Assembly: GCA_950295325.1 (NCBI GenBank)
Contig: OX485808.1
Coordinates: 30,464,527 to 30,528,526, forward strand
Source: Polytrichum commune
Taxonomy: Eukaryota; Streptophyta; Polytrichopsida; Polytrichales; Polytrichaceae
Length of the DNA: 64,000 nucleotides
Direction: 5' to 3'
Shown: positions 13,322-23,272 of the stretch, in pieces
Numbering within the stretch: position 1 is the first letter of the stretch
Layout: each line of letters opens with the position of its first letter
The notes under the pieces: generated by a model
Databases searched by the model: none
What the model was told of the DNA's origin: nothing
What the model saw: the letters and a program-made list of their open reading frames with translations, nothing else
Program-made: the position numbers and the translations under genes

Positions 13322-15437
13322 CGATTCGCATCGAGCCCCACTCACGGGGTCAGTCAGAGAGATTGGCTCCGGGAACCATTTCGCGGTGTGGAGATCGGAG
13401 TGTTGTCGGGCTTACAGGGATCCCGGTCTCAACTTGGATTCGCTAATCACCTCGCACTAATCAACCCAATTCAGCGGTTGAAAATGGCATGAATTTGAGG
13501 TGCTTTGAGTGTCAAGTTCACTGCAGAGTGTCAAGCTTCGATTGATTTTCACAGAAATCTTTATGTGAAGAAATCCTTCCTGGGGTTGCCAAGATGAAAA
13601 GGAACATTTTGTTTTCGAGCCAAGACCTTCACATAAGAGTGTTATCCGGGAGTGGCAATCGAAATGGCACTTTGATGCAAAGATTGCATCCAAAACCATG
13701 CAAGACAATATTGTGCAATTTCATTGAGCCATTCTGATTTGGTGAGAAACAGCATGTGTGAAGGCTTAAGTACAACTGAATATTTTAAGATAAGCTCATA
13801 AGAGGGTGAGGAGTAATAGGAACTTGCCTTTTGACTAGGCTCGCCATCTTTTCCTACAAATACGTACCCTAACTCTTGGAGATTTGTTCCTCGAGTCTCA
13901 ATAAAAAGGGAATGTTGAAAGTTTGTTTTGTTGAAAATTTGAATGCCTGCAACAACCATCATAAACACGGGAATAGGTAGGTTGATTCTCTCTGACAAGA
14001 GACATATTTCTTCTTGAACCTGATCGATCGATTGCCTACCCAAATTATTTAGTTGACCATATGACATTTTCTGAGTGATGTGAATGTGCTTGAAAGTGTG
14101 GTTCACCATACGAAACTTCAGGTGGAAAATATAATCTCTTCTGATTATAGTGATTATATTTTAAGGTGAAGAAATTGTGAATGCTTGCACAAACCATAAA
14201 CAAGGGAGTACATATAGAGTCTCTCTGACACATTTCCCTTTGAAGTTGTCAATCTTGTAGGCAATTTCATTCAACCATATGACATTTTCTGAGTGGTGAA
14301 TGTGAGAGTAAAATCAAGTGAAACTGTGCACAACCATGCACTGAGCAATGTCCATACATTCTTTGTCAAGTGATGATTTTTGTTTTTTCAAAATCAAAAT
14401 TTGATTTTTCCAATGACTTCTTCAATGTTGCCAGTTCTGTTGAAGTCTGTCATGTGGATACTCTTGTGGCAGTTGTATCATTACGTAACGCAATGCAGGA
14501 TACAACTGTTACATGCAAAACCTCTGCAGGGGTACTGTTTTTTAGCACGCAGTGACAATGAATATCAGGATATTAGCACAATGGTTTGAAAGCTAGCCGT
14601 CCATTCCGAACAAAGAAGGCAGAAAGAGCTGATATTGCGCATTACACATTGTTTATGTTAGAGGGAAATGTTGAATTTCTTGCACTGGTTGCTGAATATT
14701 TAGTGTCACCAATTCTAATTGTCTTGCTCAATACGAATTGTAAACTGCGGTAGAGTGCCACCAACACTAAATGTTAACCCAACATTATTTGTCATTCGTT
14801 AGTAACTTATTTGGGGGATTTTAAATTTACAGTGTTGCAATTTCTGTCACTTACCAAGTGATTTTCAACCATCCATGACAATTATCATCCATACGTTGAT
14901 GACAAGGTAGGGTTTTGGCCAATAGATGAACTTATCCATCATCCATGACAATATTTGTGAACTTATTCATAAGAAGTGTCATCTAACAGTTGCTATAGTG
15001 ACATTAAATACTATATGACACTAAATATCATATTTAGTGTAGACGACCACCGTAATTGGACCAATGGAACCATAAGTCGATATTAGCCTTTCCCTCACAG
15101 AAGCTAGAGCACTGCACTACTATCTTCATGTACTTTTAGTCCTGTAAGCCTTTTGCATTCCCGGACTTTAAAATCAACTTCATTTCATAATGCACCTATA
15201 GATATTTGAGGCATGAAATACCAGGTTTGTATAATATAAAGATTGCTGCTGGTACAGAGAAATGGTAATGAAATGCAGATCAAACCTGTTGTGTAACATT
15301 CTTGGGTGCATTCAAATTGTGATTCATGGGTACTATATGCAAGCTACGCATGCCTAAAAAATGGTCGAAATTTGGAACCCCCTGCTCCTACATTCTTGAT
15401 ATTGGGATAACTTCAATCAGCCAATGCAAGAGTGTGG
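13322..15437. other. Pack-MULE interior, mostly non-coding, with a diverged direct duplication
   Basis: Two diverged direct copies lie at about 13930-14100 and 14175-14320. Both contain TTGAATGC-type starts, a TCTCTGACA box and CATATGACATTTTCTGAGTG, about 240 bp apart. Minus-strand frames over this area (for example 13642-14109, 155 codons) have no recognisable domain. A short palindrome CACTAAATATCATATTTAGTG lies at about 15020-15040. The part nearest 15437 is probably the 3' flank of the captured ARL2 gene. Confidence 0.5.
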
Positions 15438-16953
15438 TCACTCTAGCATGTAGATGCGAGAGCCCACATCAGAAACTAGCCAATCAAAGCCAGCTAGGAG
15501 GCCCTCCCCAGACACTGCACTGCATCCAACAATTTTCCAGTGCCGGCTCTTGTCCATCACCTCCAGGTTCAACACCTGACCAAAGAGAAAAAGAAATTAG
15601 GCTTAGAAAACTCTTCGTTCAAAGGTGGAGTTGCGATTCAATTTGCACAAAACTGACATAAGTTGCACACAGGGATATGACGAAGTGATTGCAAACTGTT
15701 AGTTATATACATAAACACTGACAGGGAAGGGTCATCAAGGATTGTCTTAAGTATCCATTGCTATGTAAGTAAAATCTGGACAGAATCTAGCACTCATTCA
15801 TATACTTATGCTCCTTCAGAAAGATTGAGCGACATCATCCTAAATTGAAGAAAAGCTGGCATACAATGGAGGGGTCTTTGATACAATATTGTCAGTTTAG
15901 GAGTTGTAAGTAAGGATTTGGCGGATTATTTTAAAACTATTTACACTATAACATTGCTTCGTGCACAGTTTCAACCCAAATTCAACATATCACATAATGG
16001 TCCTTCCAAGGTTAAATGACACGATAAGTTCACCTTCGCAAGCTCTTCAGGTTCAAGTGCACCTTTGATATCTTGCTTATTGGCAAGGATCAACAACGAC
16101 GCCCCTGTCAATTTCTAAGCATGCAACCAGGAAAATCAGTTTGGGTAAATAAAGCGCAAATATAAATCAACACATAAATATGTAGTTGCTCAATAATTCG
16201 AGTGTTGTATGCAGACACTTTCAGAATTATAAAAGTGCGTGCGTGCGTGTATGTGTGTGTGTGTGTGCGTGCGTGTGTGTGTGTAAGTGCTTGCGTGCGT
16301 GTGTCAAATTCAGGATTCACAGGACACTCAAACCATGAACTCGGGGAAAACTACATGATGTTCACACTGAACGATTCAAGGTGAAACACTCGAATCCTTC
16401 AAAACGAGCTAATTGCTAAGACTACTGCTGTCGAAAACACTTGACAAATTTGGTTTAGGTGGAGATTGACCTAATTCACCTCTTCTTTAAGAAGGCCATG
16501 AAGCTCATTTCGGCAGTCATCCAATCGTCGGTAGTCTGAGCAATCGACTACCCACACCATGCCATCGGTCTGTTCATAATAATTTCTCCAATATGATCGC
16601 AACGTCTTTTGACCCCCGATGCCCCAAATGTTGAGGCGGAAGCTGCAATCCGCTCACATTTTGTCCTCACATCAGAGCACATTTTCCAAACCTTCGAGTC
16701 CGAGGATGCATCATTATCACATCGTCGCATCATCATATGAGTAGCAAAAACAGGACGGAAAATGTCTGAACCGAAAGCCTCATGACCACGAAGTTCGGAC
16801 AAACCTATTGTACTGCATAGTTTTGATATTGAAACCAAGAGTGGGGCTGATTTTACTTGTGTCTTCGCCATTGATGCGCTTCACGATCGTTGTCTTACCC
16901 GCATTGTCCAATCCTCTGTGCCACCACACAAGAAAGTTACGCATTTGAATCAT
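15438..16953 (-). pseudogene. ARL2: Captured Arf-like 2 (TITAN5-type) small GTPase, exons 2-5, lacking exon 1
   Basis: Minus-strand exons at 16805-16915, 16480-16642, 16034-16114 and 15438-15575 join through GT..AG introns with correct phase and end at TGA 15438-15440. Together they encode about 163 of the usual ~185 residues. Motifs in order: P-loop GLDNAGKTT, switch [16 protein letters not shown], then [28 protein letters not shown] and GCSA, ending SRIYMLE. ARL2 family proteins bind tubulin cofactors and regulate microtubules. The N-terminal exon (helix and first beta strand) is absent: the acceptor at 16916-16917 is intact, but only about 55 bp separate it from the TIR. The same frame is open upstream to ATG 16951-16953, which could give a chimeric start. 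The family's G3 aspartate (DxGGQ) is glycine here. I conclude this is a captured, probably non-functional fragment. Identity is very confident. Confidence 0.92.
16232..16306. repeat. (GT/GC)n microsatellite in ARL2 intron
   Basis: Alternating GTGCGT and GTGT repeats lie inside the intron between the second and third retained exons. Open frames on both strands here are low-complexity artefacts. Confidence 0.85.
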
Positions 16954-16971
16954 GCATTATCCTCGACATCC

Positions 16972-17262
16972 CTCTCGAAGCCCCGATCTCCACGCCACGA
17001 AATGATCGACCCCCTAATCTGTTTGAGTGTGATCTCCTGGTGGTTGGGTCGGCTCACCGAGAGTAAGCGCGAGACCCGAGAGTAAGCGCGAGACCCGAGA
17101 GTAAGCGCGACGGGATGAAAGTTCATCCCGGTGGATGAGCGGGCGGGCGGCCAAGGCTCGGGACGGCCAGGGTCGGGGAGAGGGAGGGTCGGGGAGCGAC
17201 GGGCTGCCCCTGCCCGCGAAAGGGCTCCGTGTTACGCTCGTAGAGGAGGTTTAGACAGACCC
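16972..17262. repeat. Right terminal inverted repeat of Pack-MULE
   Basis: Inverted match to 12907-13186, ending ..AGACAGACCC. It holds three consecutive copies of an 18-19-bp motif with core GAGAGTAAGCGCGAGACC, one more than the left TIR, which accounts for most of the length difference. Confidence 0.9.
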
Positions 17263-17271
17263 CATGCGGAC
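17263..17271 (+). repeat. 9-bp target site duplication, right (CATGCGGAC)
   Basis: Perfect copy of 12898-12906, directly abutting the end of the right TIR. Confidence 0.9.
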
Positions 17272-17709
17272 CAGATCTTATTTTTTAGACAACAATTGAT
17301 CAGTGTGGGTTAAGAGTTTGGCAATTCAGTGGATGGCTTTCTGCAGGTATGGCCCAGCAACTGGATGATTGATGCCATCCTAAGAGAGGCTTTAAAGGAT
17401 TGTATGTGGCCGAATTTGCTAAGAGTGGAGTTACTGAAGGAAATTAGCACTGGTTACACAACATTGCCCAAACAGCTGTGATGTCCTCCGAGACATGGTG
17501 CAACTTTTGGTATTTCATAATGAGCTGTAGAGTAGTCCTAGAAACACGCTCCAAAATTCTTCTGTATCGATCTCAGGAGACACTGCAGTGGCGATCTATC
17601 CGCCCGAACTCACTTAGCCTTCCCGAAAGGAATTATTCATAAGTGGCGTATTCACGACACTGGTGAAGTACACTTCAAGTGAAAAAGAAACAAGAGATCG
17701 TTCCCATGG
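17272..17709. other. Interval between Pack-MULE and piggyBac, no gene called
   Basis: About 440 bp of GC-intermediate sequence. Some frames look mildly coding (for example MIDAILREALKD near 17370), but none is long or recognisable. It may belong to the same disrupted host locus as the coding-like stretch near 11050-11229. Confidence 0.4.
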
Positions 17710-18385
17710 TTAACCCCTAAAAGTGCTTGAGGACATGAGGTGGTCTTGGCTGCTGTATAAATGCCTATTACTTGATACCCCTGTGGTGAAATTGGGGGGT
17801 TGATACACGGTGATTGTAGCCCTAGTCATAAAGAACATTTGAGTTATTTTTTGAGAAATTAAAAGTCCTCTGCGTGGATTCAGTGGCTGTTAGTAGCCCA
17901 CTTTGTACGTATTGTGATACCCCAGGGTTGAACATACGGATACTCCAGAGGAGGACACCGCTGGGTATATGGAGATGCCTTGACAATGCTGGGCACCGCC
18001 ACGTGCTAGTCACCTTGTGGCCGTGGGGTCGTTGACATGAGGTGGGTAGGGACCCGTGGGTGTTGTTTATACTTGTTTTCCCGCCACTTTGGGACGACCG
18101 GGGCGCGAACAATTTCCTTTTTGTTTATGCGCTTACGGATTCCCGATTCGGTCTCCATTTCTGGTAGTGGGGAATCACAGTGTCGGCGGAAGGAGTAAGG
18201 ACATGATCCTGATGTATGTTCTGGCGGGTGAGAAATGTATGAGCTGCAGCAAGGGGGAAGTTCGAATTCAGCGGGAAGAGGGAATTGGATAAAAATCGCC
18301 ACAGGATTGTGAGAAATCATCACTGTGCAAACTGCCAACAGAACATTCACTCCCAACATTCACGGCTGTTGTCTGTCATGAGATC

Positions 18386-19219
18386 TTGAGCGCTGCACAG
18401 GGTTACCTCATCTGGCAATCGGTCATGAACTTCGCGACGACGCTTAGTAACCCGCCTTCTGAGGAGGTGTTGCGGCAGGCCGAGTCTGTGATACAAGCGT
18501 GGGGATTGCGGTTTAGGCTGTCAGAAACTGTCGTTTGTAGGTTGGTTCGTTGCTTCGATTCCAAATTCTTGCTGTCATTGCCCAGACCTGCCAGATTCAA
18601 GGTCGGAAAGTTCTCCGCCCTACAGATACACCGTTATCTGTGGTATCGCCAAGCTGCGAAGGCGCTCGGTTGGCGCGACAGGCAAAAATTTCCAGCGGAG
18701 ATTGAGGCTCTTCTGAAGCTGTTGGTTTGGCCTGATGGGGAAGCGGAAATTGCTGACGCCTCAAGCGCCGTCGAATGCCATGATTCCACCCAGACCAACA
18801 ACACTAGAGGTTTCTCCGACGCCGCTGGGCAGTGCACTGTGGGATTCCTTTGTTCAAACGATGCCAGAGACCGAGGACATGCAGATGCCACGCACAACAC
18901 GTTCGGCGCGGGGAAGGGGTCGTCGGGGGAGGATCAACGCCACCTCGTCCGGGCGAGCCCCACGCTTGACGCGGAGCCAAGCTCAACGGGAGTGTTCCCC
19001 TGTAGCCTTGCCAGTGCAGGATCAGATTGCGCAGATCCTGCCGTCGACCACACCTGCAGCTGGACCGGGCGGAGGCCGAGGCCGTGTTCGGGTACGCATT
19101 TCGCGCAATCAGATGCCGCCGACAGTGGGATTCGCCCAGGCTCCGATGACAGAGACAATGCTGGATGGGACGGCAAACGGCGTCGACTGCTACAATCAGT
19201 CCCCAGAGACAGTAAATGA
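18386..19219 (+). CDS. piggyBac accessory ORF, N-terminal part (unknown function)
   Basis: A 277-codon frame opens upstream of the transposase. Its first ~120 residues look like a folded helical protein (LSNPPSEEVLRQAESVIQAW, QIHRYLWYRQAAKALGW). Beyond about 18750 this frame becomes composition-driven, while the overlapping frame at 18735-19358 looks more protein-like. The likely interpretation is one accessory gene broken by a frameshift near 18740, or joined by an unrecognised intron. I recognise no domain. It lies inside the piggyBac ends and reads in the same direction as the transposase. Confidence 0.4.
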   Translation: MSAAQGYLIWQSVMNFATTLSNPPSEEVLRQAESVIQAWGLRFRLSETVVCRLVRCFDSKFLLSLPRPARFKVGKFSALQIHRYLWYRQAAKALGWRDRQKFPAEIEALLKLLVWPDGEAEIADASSAVECHDSTQTNNTRGFSDAAGQCTVGFLCSNDARDRGHADATHNTFGAGKGSSGEDQRHLVRASPTLDAEPSSTGVFPCSLASAGSDCADPAVDHTCSWTGRRPRPCSGTHFAQSDAADSGIRPGSDDRDNAGWDGKRRRLLQSVPRDSK

Positions 19220-19358
19220 AAATGTGCAGCGGTTGAATGCGTCTGTTCAGAGGGGAGCAAACCCTTCATCAGCAATTGGAGGTGATGATGTGAGTGATGG
19301 AGAAACGGAATTGCTCTCACTCCTACGAGCAATCGGCCAACAATCCAACCAGACATAA
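18735..19358 (+). CDS. piggyBac accessory ORF, C-terminal part (basic, disordered)
   Basis: A 207-codon frame overlapping the previous one in another phase. It has arginine-glycine-rich patches (RSARGRGRRGR, GGRGRVRVRISR) and ends in an acidic-helical stretch (SDGETELLSLLRAIGQQSN). RG-rich segments suggest nucleic-acid binding, but this is inference from composition. It ends 57 bp before the transposase frame. It may be a separate protein, the continuation of 18386, or an exon of the transposase gene. Confidence 0.4.
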   Translation: MGKRKLLTPQAPSNAMIPPRPTTLEVSPTPLGSALWDSFVQTMPETEDMQMPRTTRSARGRGRRGRINATSSGRAPRLTRSQAQRECSPVALPVQDQIAQILPSTTPAAGPGGGRGRVRVRISRNQMPPTVGFAQAPMTETMLDGTANGVDCYNQSPETVNENVQRLNASVQRGANPSSAIGGDDVSDGETELLSLLRAIGQQSNQT

Positions 19359-19414
19359 TTTGTCCACGGGTCACACGCGCACGGCATAGACTGCTTGCCC
19401 TGTGGGATGGCCCT

Positions 19415-22109
19415 ATGGATGAGGATCCTTTGCTGAGTGAAGACATCACTGCAGTTGACAGCCGGAGGTCAAATTTGCACGACACCATTGACTCTGTGTT
19501 TCCACCGCCTGGGCGACCGGCAACAAGCGGACCGTCCCGTGTCCCAGAAATTCCACGGTGGTACAGTGTGAGTCCACCTGGGAGCGATTCAGGGGTTTGC
19601 ATGCCACGTCATGATGCACCCCCTTTGATTGGTAGTTTCTCTGAGGCAAAGAAGGGACGACAGGTACTGACGTCGCAAGAACACATTGGTGAACAATCCC
19701 GTGACACTGCCAGAACGTATGCAATGTTGTATGGCACTGTTCTGGCTGAGTACATTGACGGTGGAACCAATACGCCGATGTTCATCGTCGACTACGGGCG
19801 GCCCTGGCTGCGGTATCGTATAGCACAGTCCCTGTGCGACCTCCGCCCACTGGAGGCCCAAGGTAGCGTTGAAATGGCGCATGGCCGTGTCAATGAGGCA
19901 ATGCCGTGGCGTATGCCCATCGAATTGGACTTCAATGATGCCGACCGGGTAGAAGAAAATGCAGCAGATGGTGGAAGTGATGCACCGGGGCAGGGGACAG
20001 TGCTTCTCGGCGCTGACACTCCAGTTCGTAACGAGTGCGGAAGACCTCTGCACCAATTCCCACTTCCACTACCTGTGCGGGGAGAATGGCCACTAGTTGA
20101 AAGACGAATTCAAGGGTACAGCGAGGATTCTCCTGCAACGGGCACCGACGACTCCACCGCTCACAAACCATTCCCTAAGGTGACGATTTCCTTCCCTTCG
20201 TACCTTCTGTTTGACAGCAATGTAAATGAGGCACCGGATTCTTCAGGAGATGAATGGATAGGGGGAGAAGAGGATTGGGCCACATATGATGAGTGGATAG
20301 AGGAAGACGAAGTGCCGGAAACTGTAGTGGATCTGAATGGAGAGGACCGTCACTGGACCATCCCCACAGAGCCTGTAGAGCCCTTAGGAACCGCTGTTGA
20401 TAAAGCCGACGACTGTACTGCCCATAGAAATCACCATGGGTATGTCGATGAGGACTACGAGGAGTGGAGTCAGAGCTCGGATTCCTTCAAGGCCATGCCG
20501 TTGGAGGATGAAGAGTTTGAGAGATACTATCATCAGTCCAATTGGACCTCAAAGCACATAACGCTCTTGGGCGACAGGAATAACTTCACAGGCCCCCCGC
20601 CTGGATATGTTCAACCCACGTCAGGGCCGATTCCATACTCTCCAACTTGTTTTTTCGATTTGTTCTGGCCGTCCTCATTCCTTCAAGAAATTTGTGATGA
20701 GACCAACAGATATGCTGGGCAAAATTGCACTAGACGATGTAGAGGGTTGAGGACTTCCGTCGGACAGGAGGAGTCTCATACACCACACACGCCTGGTTTG
20801 AATGGTGGGAAGGGTTGGGTGGATGTCCATGTCCAGGAGCTGAGAGCTTGGCTAGGTATCAAGATTTACATGGGGCTGAAGCCCTTGCCTGCGAGACGGG
20901 ACTACTGGTCTCGCAGCGAAGAGCTATTCAATTGCAGGATAATACCATCTGTCATGACTGCGTCGATGGGAAGCCATCTTGCGCTGCTTGCACCTCACAG
21001 ACAACGAGAAGCTAGAGAGAGATCGAAGTAGTCCTAATTTTGACAAAATTGGGAAAGTCAGGATGTTGCTCAATCATTTTGTGAATACATCACAGAAACT
21101 TTACAATCTCGAGCGAGAAGTAACTGTTGACGAGCTGGTGATACCGTACAAAGGGAAATACTGCAATTTCCGGCAGTTCATGCGGGACAAACCCGTGAGA
21201 TTTGGACTGAAGTTGTGGTGCCTTGCATCTTCAAAGAGCCGATATGTTTATAATTTGAATGTGTTTCTAGGGAAGGGGACCGGGAAGGGACCACATGGCT
21301 TAGGGTATACAGTGTGCACAGATTTCTTGAAGCCGTTTGCCCACCGGGGGCACATCCTAGTTTGTGACAATTTTTTCTCCTCGCCCCGTTTGTTTCACGA
21401 TCTGCTAGTGGCTGGAACTTGGGCATGCGGCACTGTTCGTTCGGACAGGTGGTGCCTGCCACGGAACTTGAAGCAAGAACAAGACAACGTACACAGGGGC
21501 AGGTTGATCATCCGCATGCACCAGCATCGCCAAATGGCATGCCTGAGTTGGCGAGACTCCGACATGGTGTTCATGCTGGCAACGGCAGCCAACCCATGGT
21601 CACCAGATTCGTGGGTACTGCGGCGTCGAAAAGGCCATTCTGGGCAATGGTCCGTTCCATCAACTCCAATCCATTTGATGTACCAGGAATATATGCGCGG
21701 GGTCGACGTGACGGACCAGCTGCGAGCGGCATATCCCTCCTTGATGAGGTCCCACAAATGGTGGCACAAGTGCGTGTCTTTTGTTGTGGACCAATCCCTT
21801 GTAAATGCGAAGATACTACATGATGAAGCAGTCCTGGATATGGGCTTCCCCACAGTGACGACGAAGCAATTCCGGCTACGTGTTGCCGAAGGACTTGTCA
21901 AAGGCTCGATAAAACCGCACCTACCTCGCCCACCTCATAGACTCCTGGACTCTCATAGCTCAAGTGGGCACTATCCTGAGAGGAGCACCCGAAGGAGGAT
22001 GTGTGTTGTTTGTGGAAGGAAACAAAGTTACTACTGTGCAGGATGCAAATATGAATTTCTTTGCTTCATAAGTGGCAATTGCTATCGTAACAGACATGCA
22101 GTATTGTGA
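19415..22109 (+). pseudogene. piggyBac transposase (DDE_Tnp_1_7), frameshifted
   Basis: Frame one (19415-21031) gives a ~390-residue acidic, low-complexity N-terminal extension, then the start of the catalytic domain (FTGPPPGYV, FFDLFWPSSFLQEICDETN). Frame two (from 20979, 376 codons) continues it: LHLTDNEKLERD, the DDD residues in TVDELVIPYKG, HILVCDNFFSS and RGVDVTDQL (residues 51, 130 and 243 of that frame), and a C-terminal Cys-rich finger, C-x2-C-x7-C-x2-C-x5-C-x5-C-x4-H. The change of frame falls near 20955-20975 and needs one inserted base or a two-base loss. All catalytic residues are intact, so the break is either a recent mutation or an assembly error. The transposase would cut and paste the element at TTAA sites. 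Confidence 0.92.
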
Positions 22110-23268
22110 ATTCCTTTGTTCTCGTATATACAGGTTGTTTCTTGTAGCTGGTCCTTCATGTCTTGTCGCCCCTGTGCAGAGACGCGTTGAACGGGTCACA
22201 GGCGTTCGAAGAGGCTCAGTATCCGCTACTATCGGGAAGAAACGCAAGGGCGCTCGCCGGGACAAAAGATGTTAACCTCGCCATGGAGCACTCCAACGCA
22301 AGCCCTGATTCGCTATCACATTTATAACTTCCGGCGGCAGATAGTTTCCCATGCACACATTTTTGAATTTTTGTGCGCTCTCATATAACGTAGCTGCTTC
22401 CCTCTGTGTATCGAGGCTAGAGTTATGCATTGAGGCACGCTGGACTCCACATTGCCCACAAAATCGCAGAACAATATGTGGAAGGTGAATTTTTGAACTA
22501 GTGTGCTGCGTCGGCGTGCAGTTGACCCTGCCGTCCCGCCGATATTACAATTTTTATGTAAAATTTTTGAAGGATTTTATGTATTTGGGAATCGTCGCAG
22601 TCCACTCCTAGTCCCGATTCCCTACTCTCGGTGGTGCAGACCATCTGTTCCCGCAATATCCTGCCAAGACGGACTGCAGGACCCTGACCGTCAACATTGG
22701 ACAGCCGGTCCTTCAGCTGAACATGCTTCCAGCCCCCCCCTCCCCCCGCAGATGGTATTTTTTCCCGCGCCTTCCGTGGTTTTGCCTGCGCAAATTCTCT
22801 TTTTTCCCGCGTGATGAGCATTGTCAATCGACGTTGGGCTCTCGGCCACGATAACCGCATGACGTCGGCTCTGCCTCACACATGGACAGCTGCCGTGATC
22901 AACTCACCGGCGGACCGGGTGCCACATGCACCAGGCGTCGCCATCGTCCCCAGTGGGACAACTTATACTGTCCGGCTGGACCGGAATGAACCAGGCACAA
23001 CCATACGCCAGGCATACGCTACACAAACCCTTGTCCACCGCTCACCCCAAATTCCTGTGCACGTGGCTCTAAGAATTCACCGTGTCTTGCACAATACATA
23101 CATCGGCACTAGAGCGGCACATCCAGTGCAAAAATCAGCTCTAACAAAGAGCGCATGTGGCAAAAACGGCACCCCACAGCCTGTGTGTACATACTGAAAC
23201 CCCAGACCAGGTTATCTCTACGCAGTACAAATGGTTGGGCGAATTACGTAGGCTGGCACGTTTAGGGG
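22110..23268 (+). other. piggyBac 3' non-coding region
   Basis: About 1.16 kb between transposase stop and right end. A 128-codon plus-strand frame at 22811-23197 is open, but it has no recognisable motif and may be chance in GC-rich DNA. The right TIR ends at 23268. Confidence 0.5.
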
Positions 23269-23272
23269 TTAA

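Larger units (their letters stand above)
12907..17262 (-). mobile_element. Pack-MULE: Mutator-like element carrying ARL2 gene fragments
   Basis: This 4.36-kb element is bounded by long terminal inverted repeats (280 and 291 bp, both starting GGGTCTGTCTAAACCTCCTC inward) and a perfect 9-bp target duplication. I see no transposase. The cargo is genomic gene sequence: exons and introns of an Arf-like 2 GTPase on the minus strand (15438-16953), a possible second exon fragment (13211-13321), and non-coding sequence. Long TIRs, a 9-bp duplication and captured gene fragments that keep their introns define a Pack-MULE. It depends on a MULE transposase encoded elsewhere. It sits 92 bp from foldback copy B and about 450 bp from the piggyBac element. 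Confidence 0.9.
17714..23268 (+). mobile_element. piggyBac-family DNA transposon, complete boundaries
   Basis: The element is flanked by TTAA at 17710-17713 and 23269-23272, the specific piggyBac target. The ends are inverted: CCCCTAAAAGTGC on the left and, read on the minus strand, CCCCTAAACGTGC on the right (12 of 13 identical). It encodes a DDD transposase with the piggyBac cysteine-rich tail (19415-22109), preceded by one or two accessory frames (18386-19358). At 5.56 kb it is larger than typical piggyBac elements (2.5-3 kb). It is visibly richer in GC than the AT-rich surroundings, suggesting recent arrival or a different compositional history. Confidence 0.93.

Noticed and set aside
16548-16871. 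107-codon minus-strand open frame overlapping ARL2
   Set aside because: It is in a different frame and reads through the intron; the true exons are in another phase with matching splice sites.
12673-17313. Repeated frame starting MDERAGGQGSGRPGSGRGR on both sides
   Set aside because: It lies in the GC-rich terminal inverted repeats of the MULE and appears in opposite orientations; low-complexity artefact.
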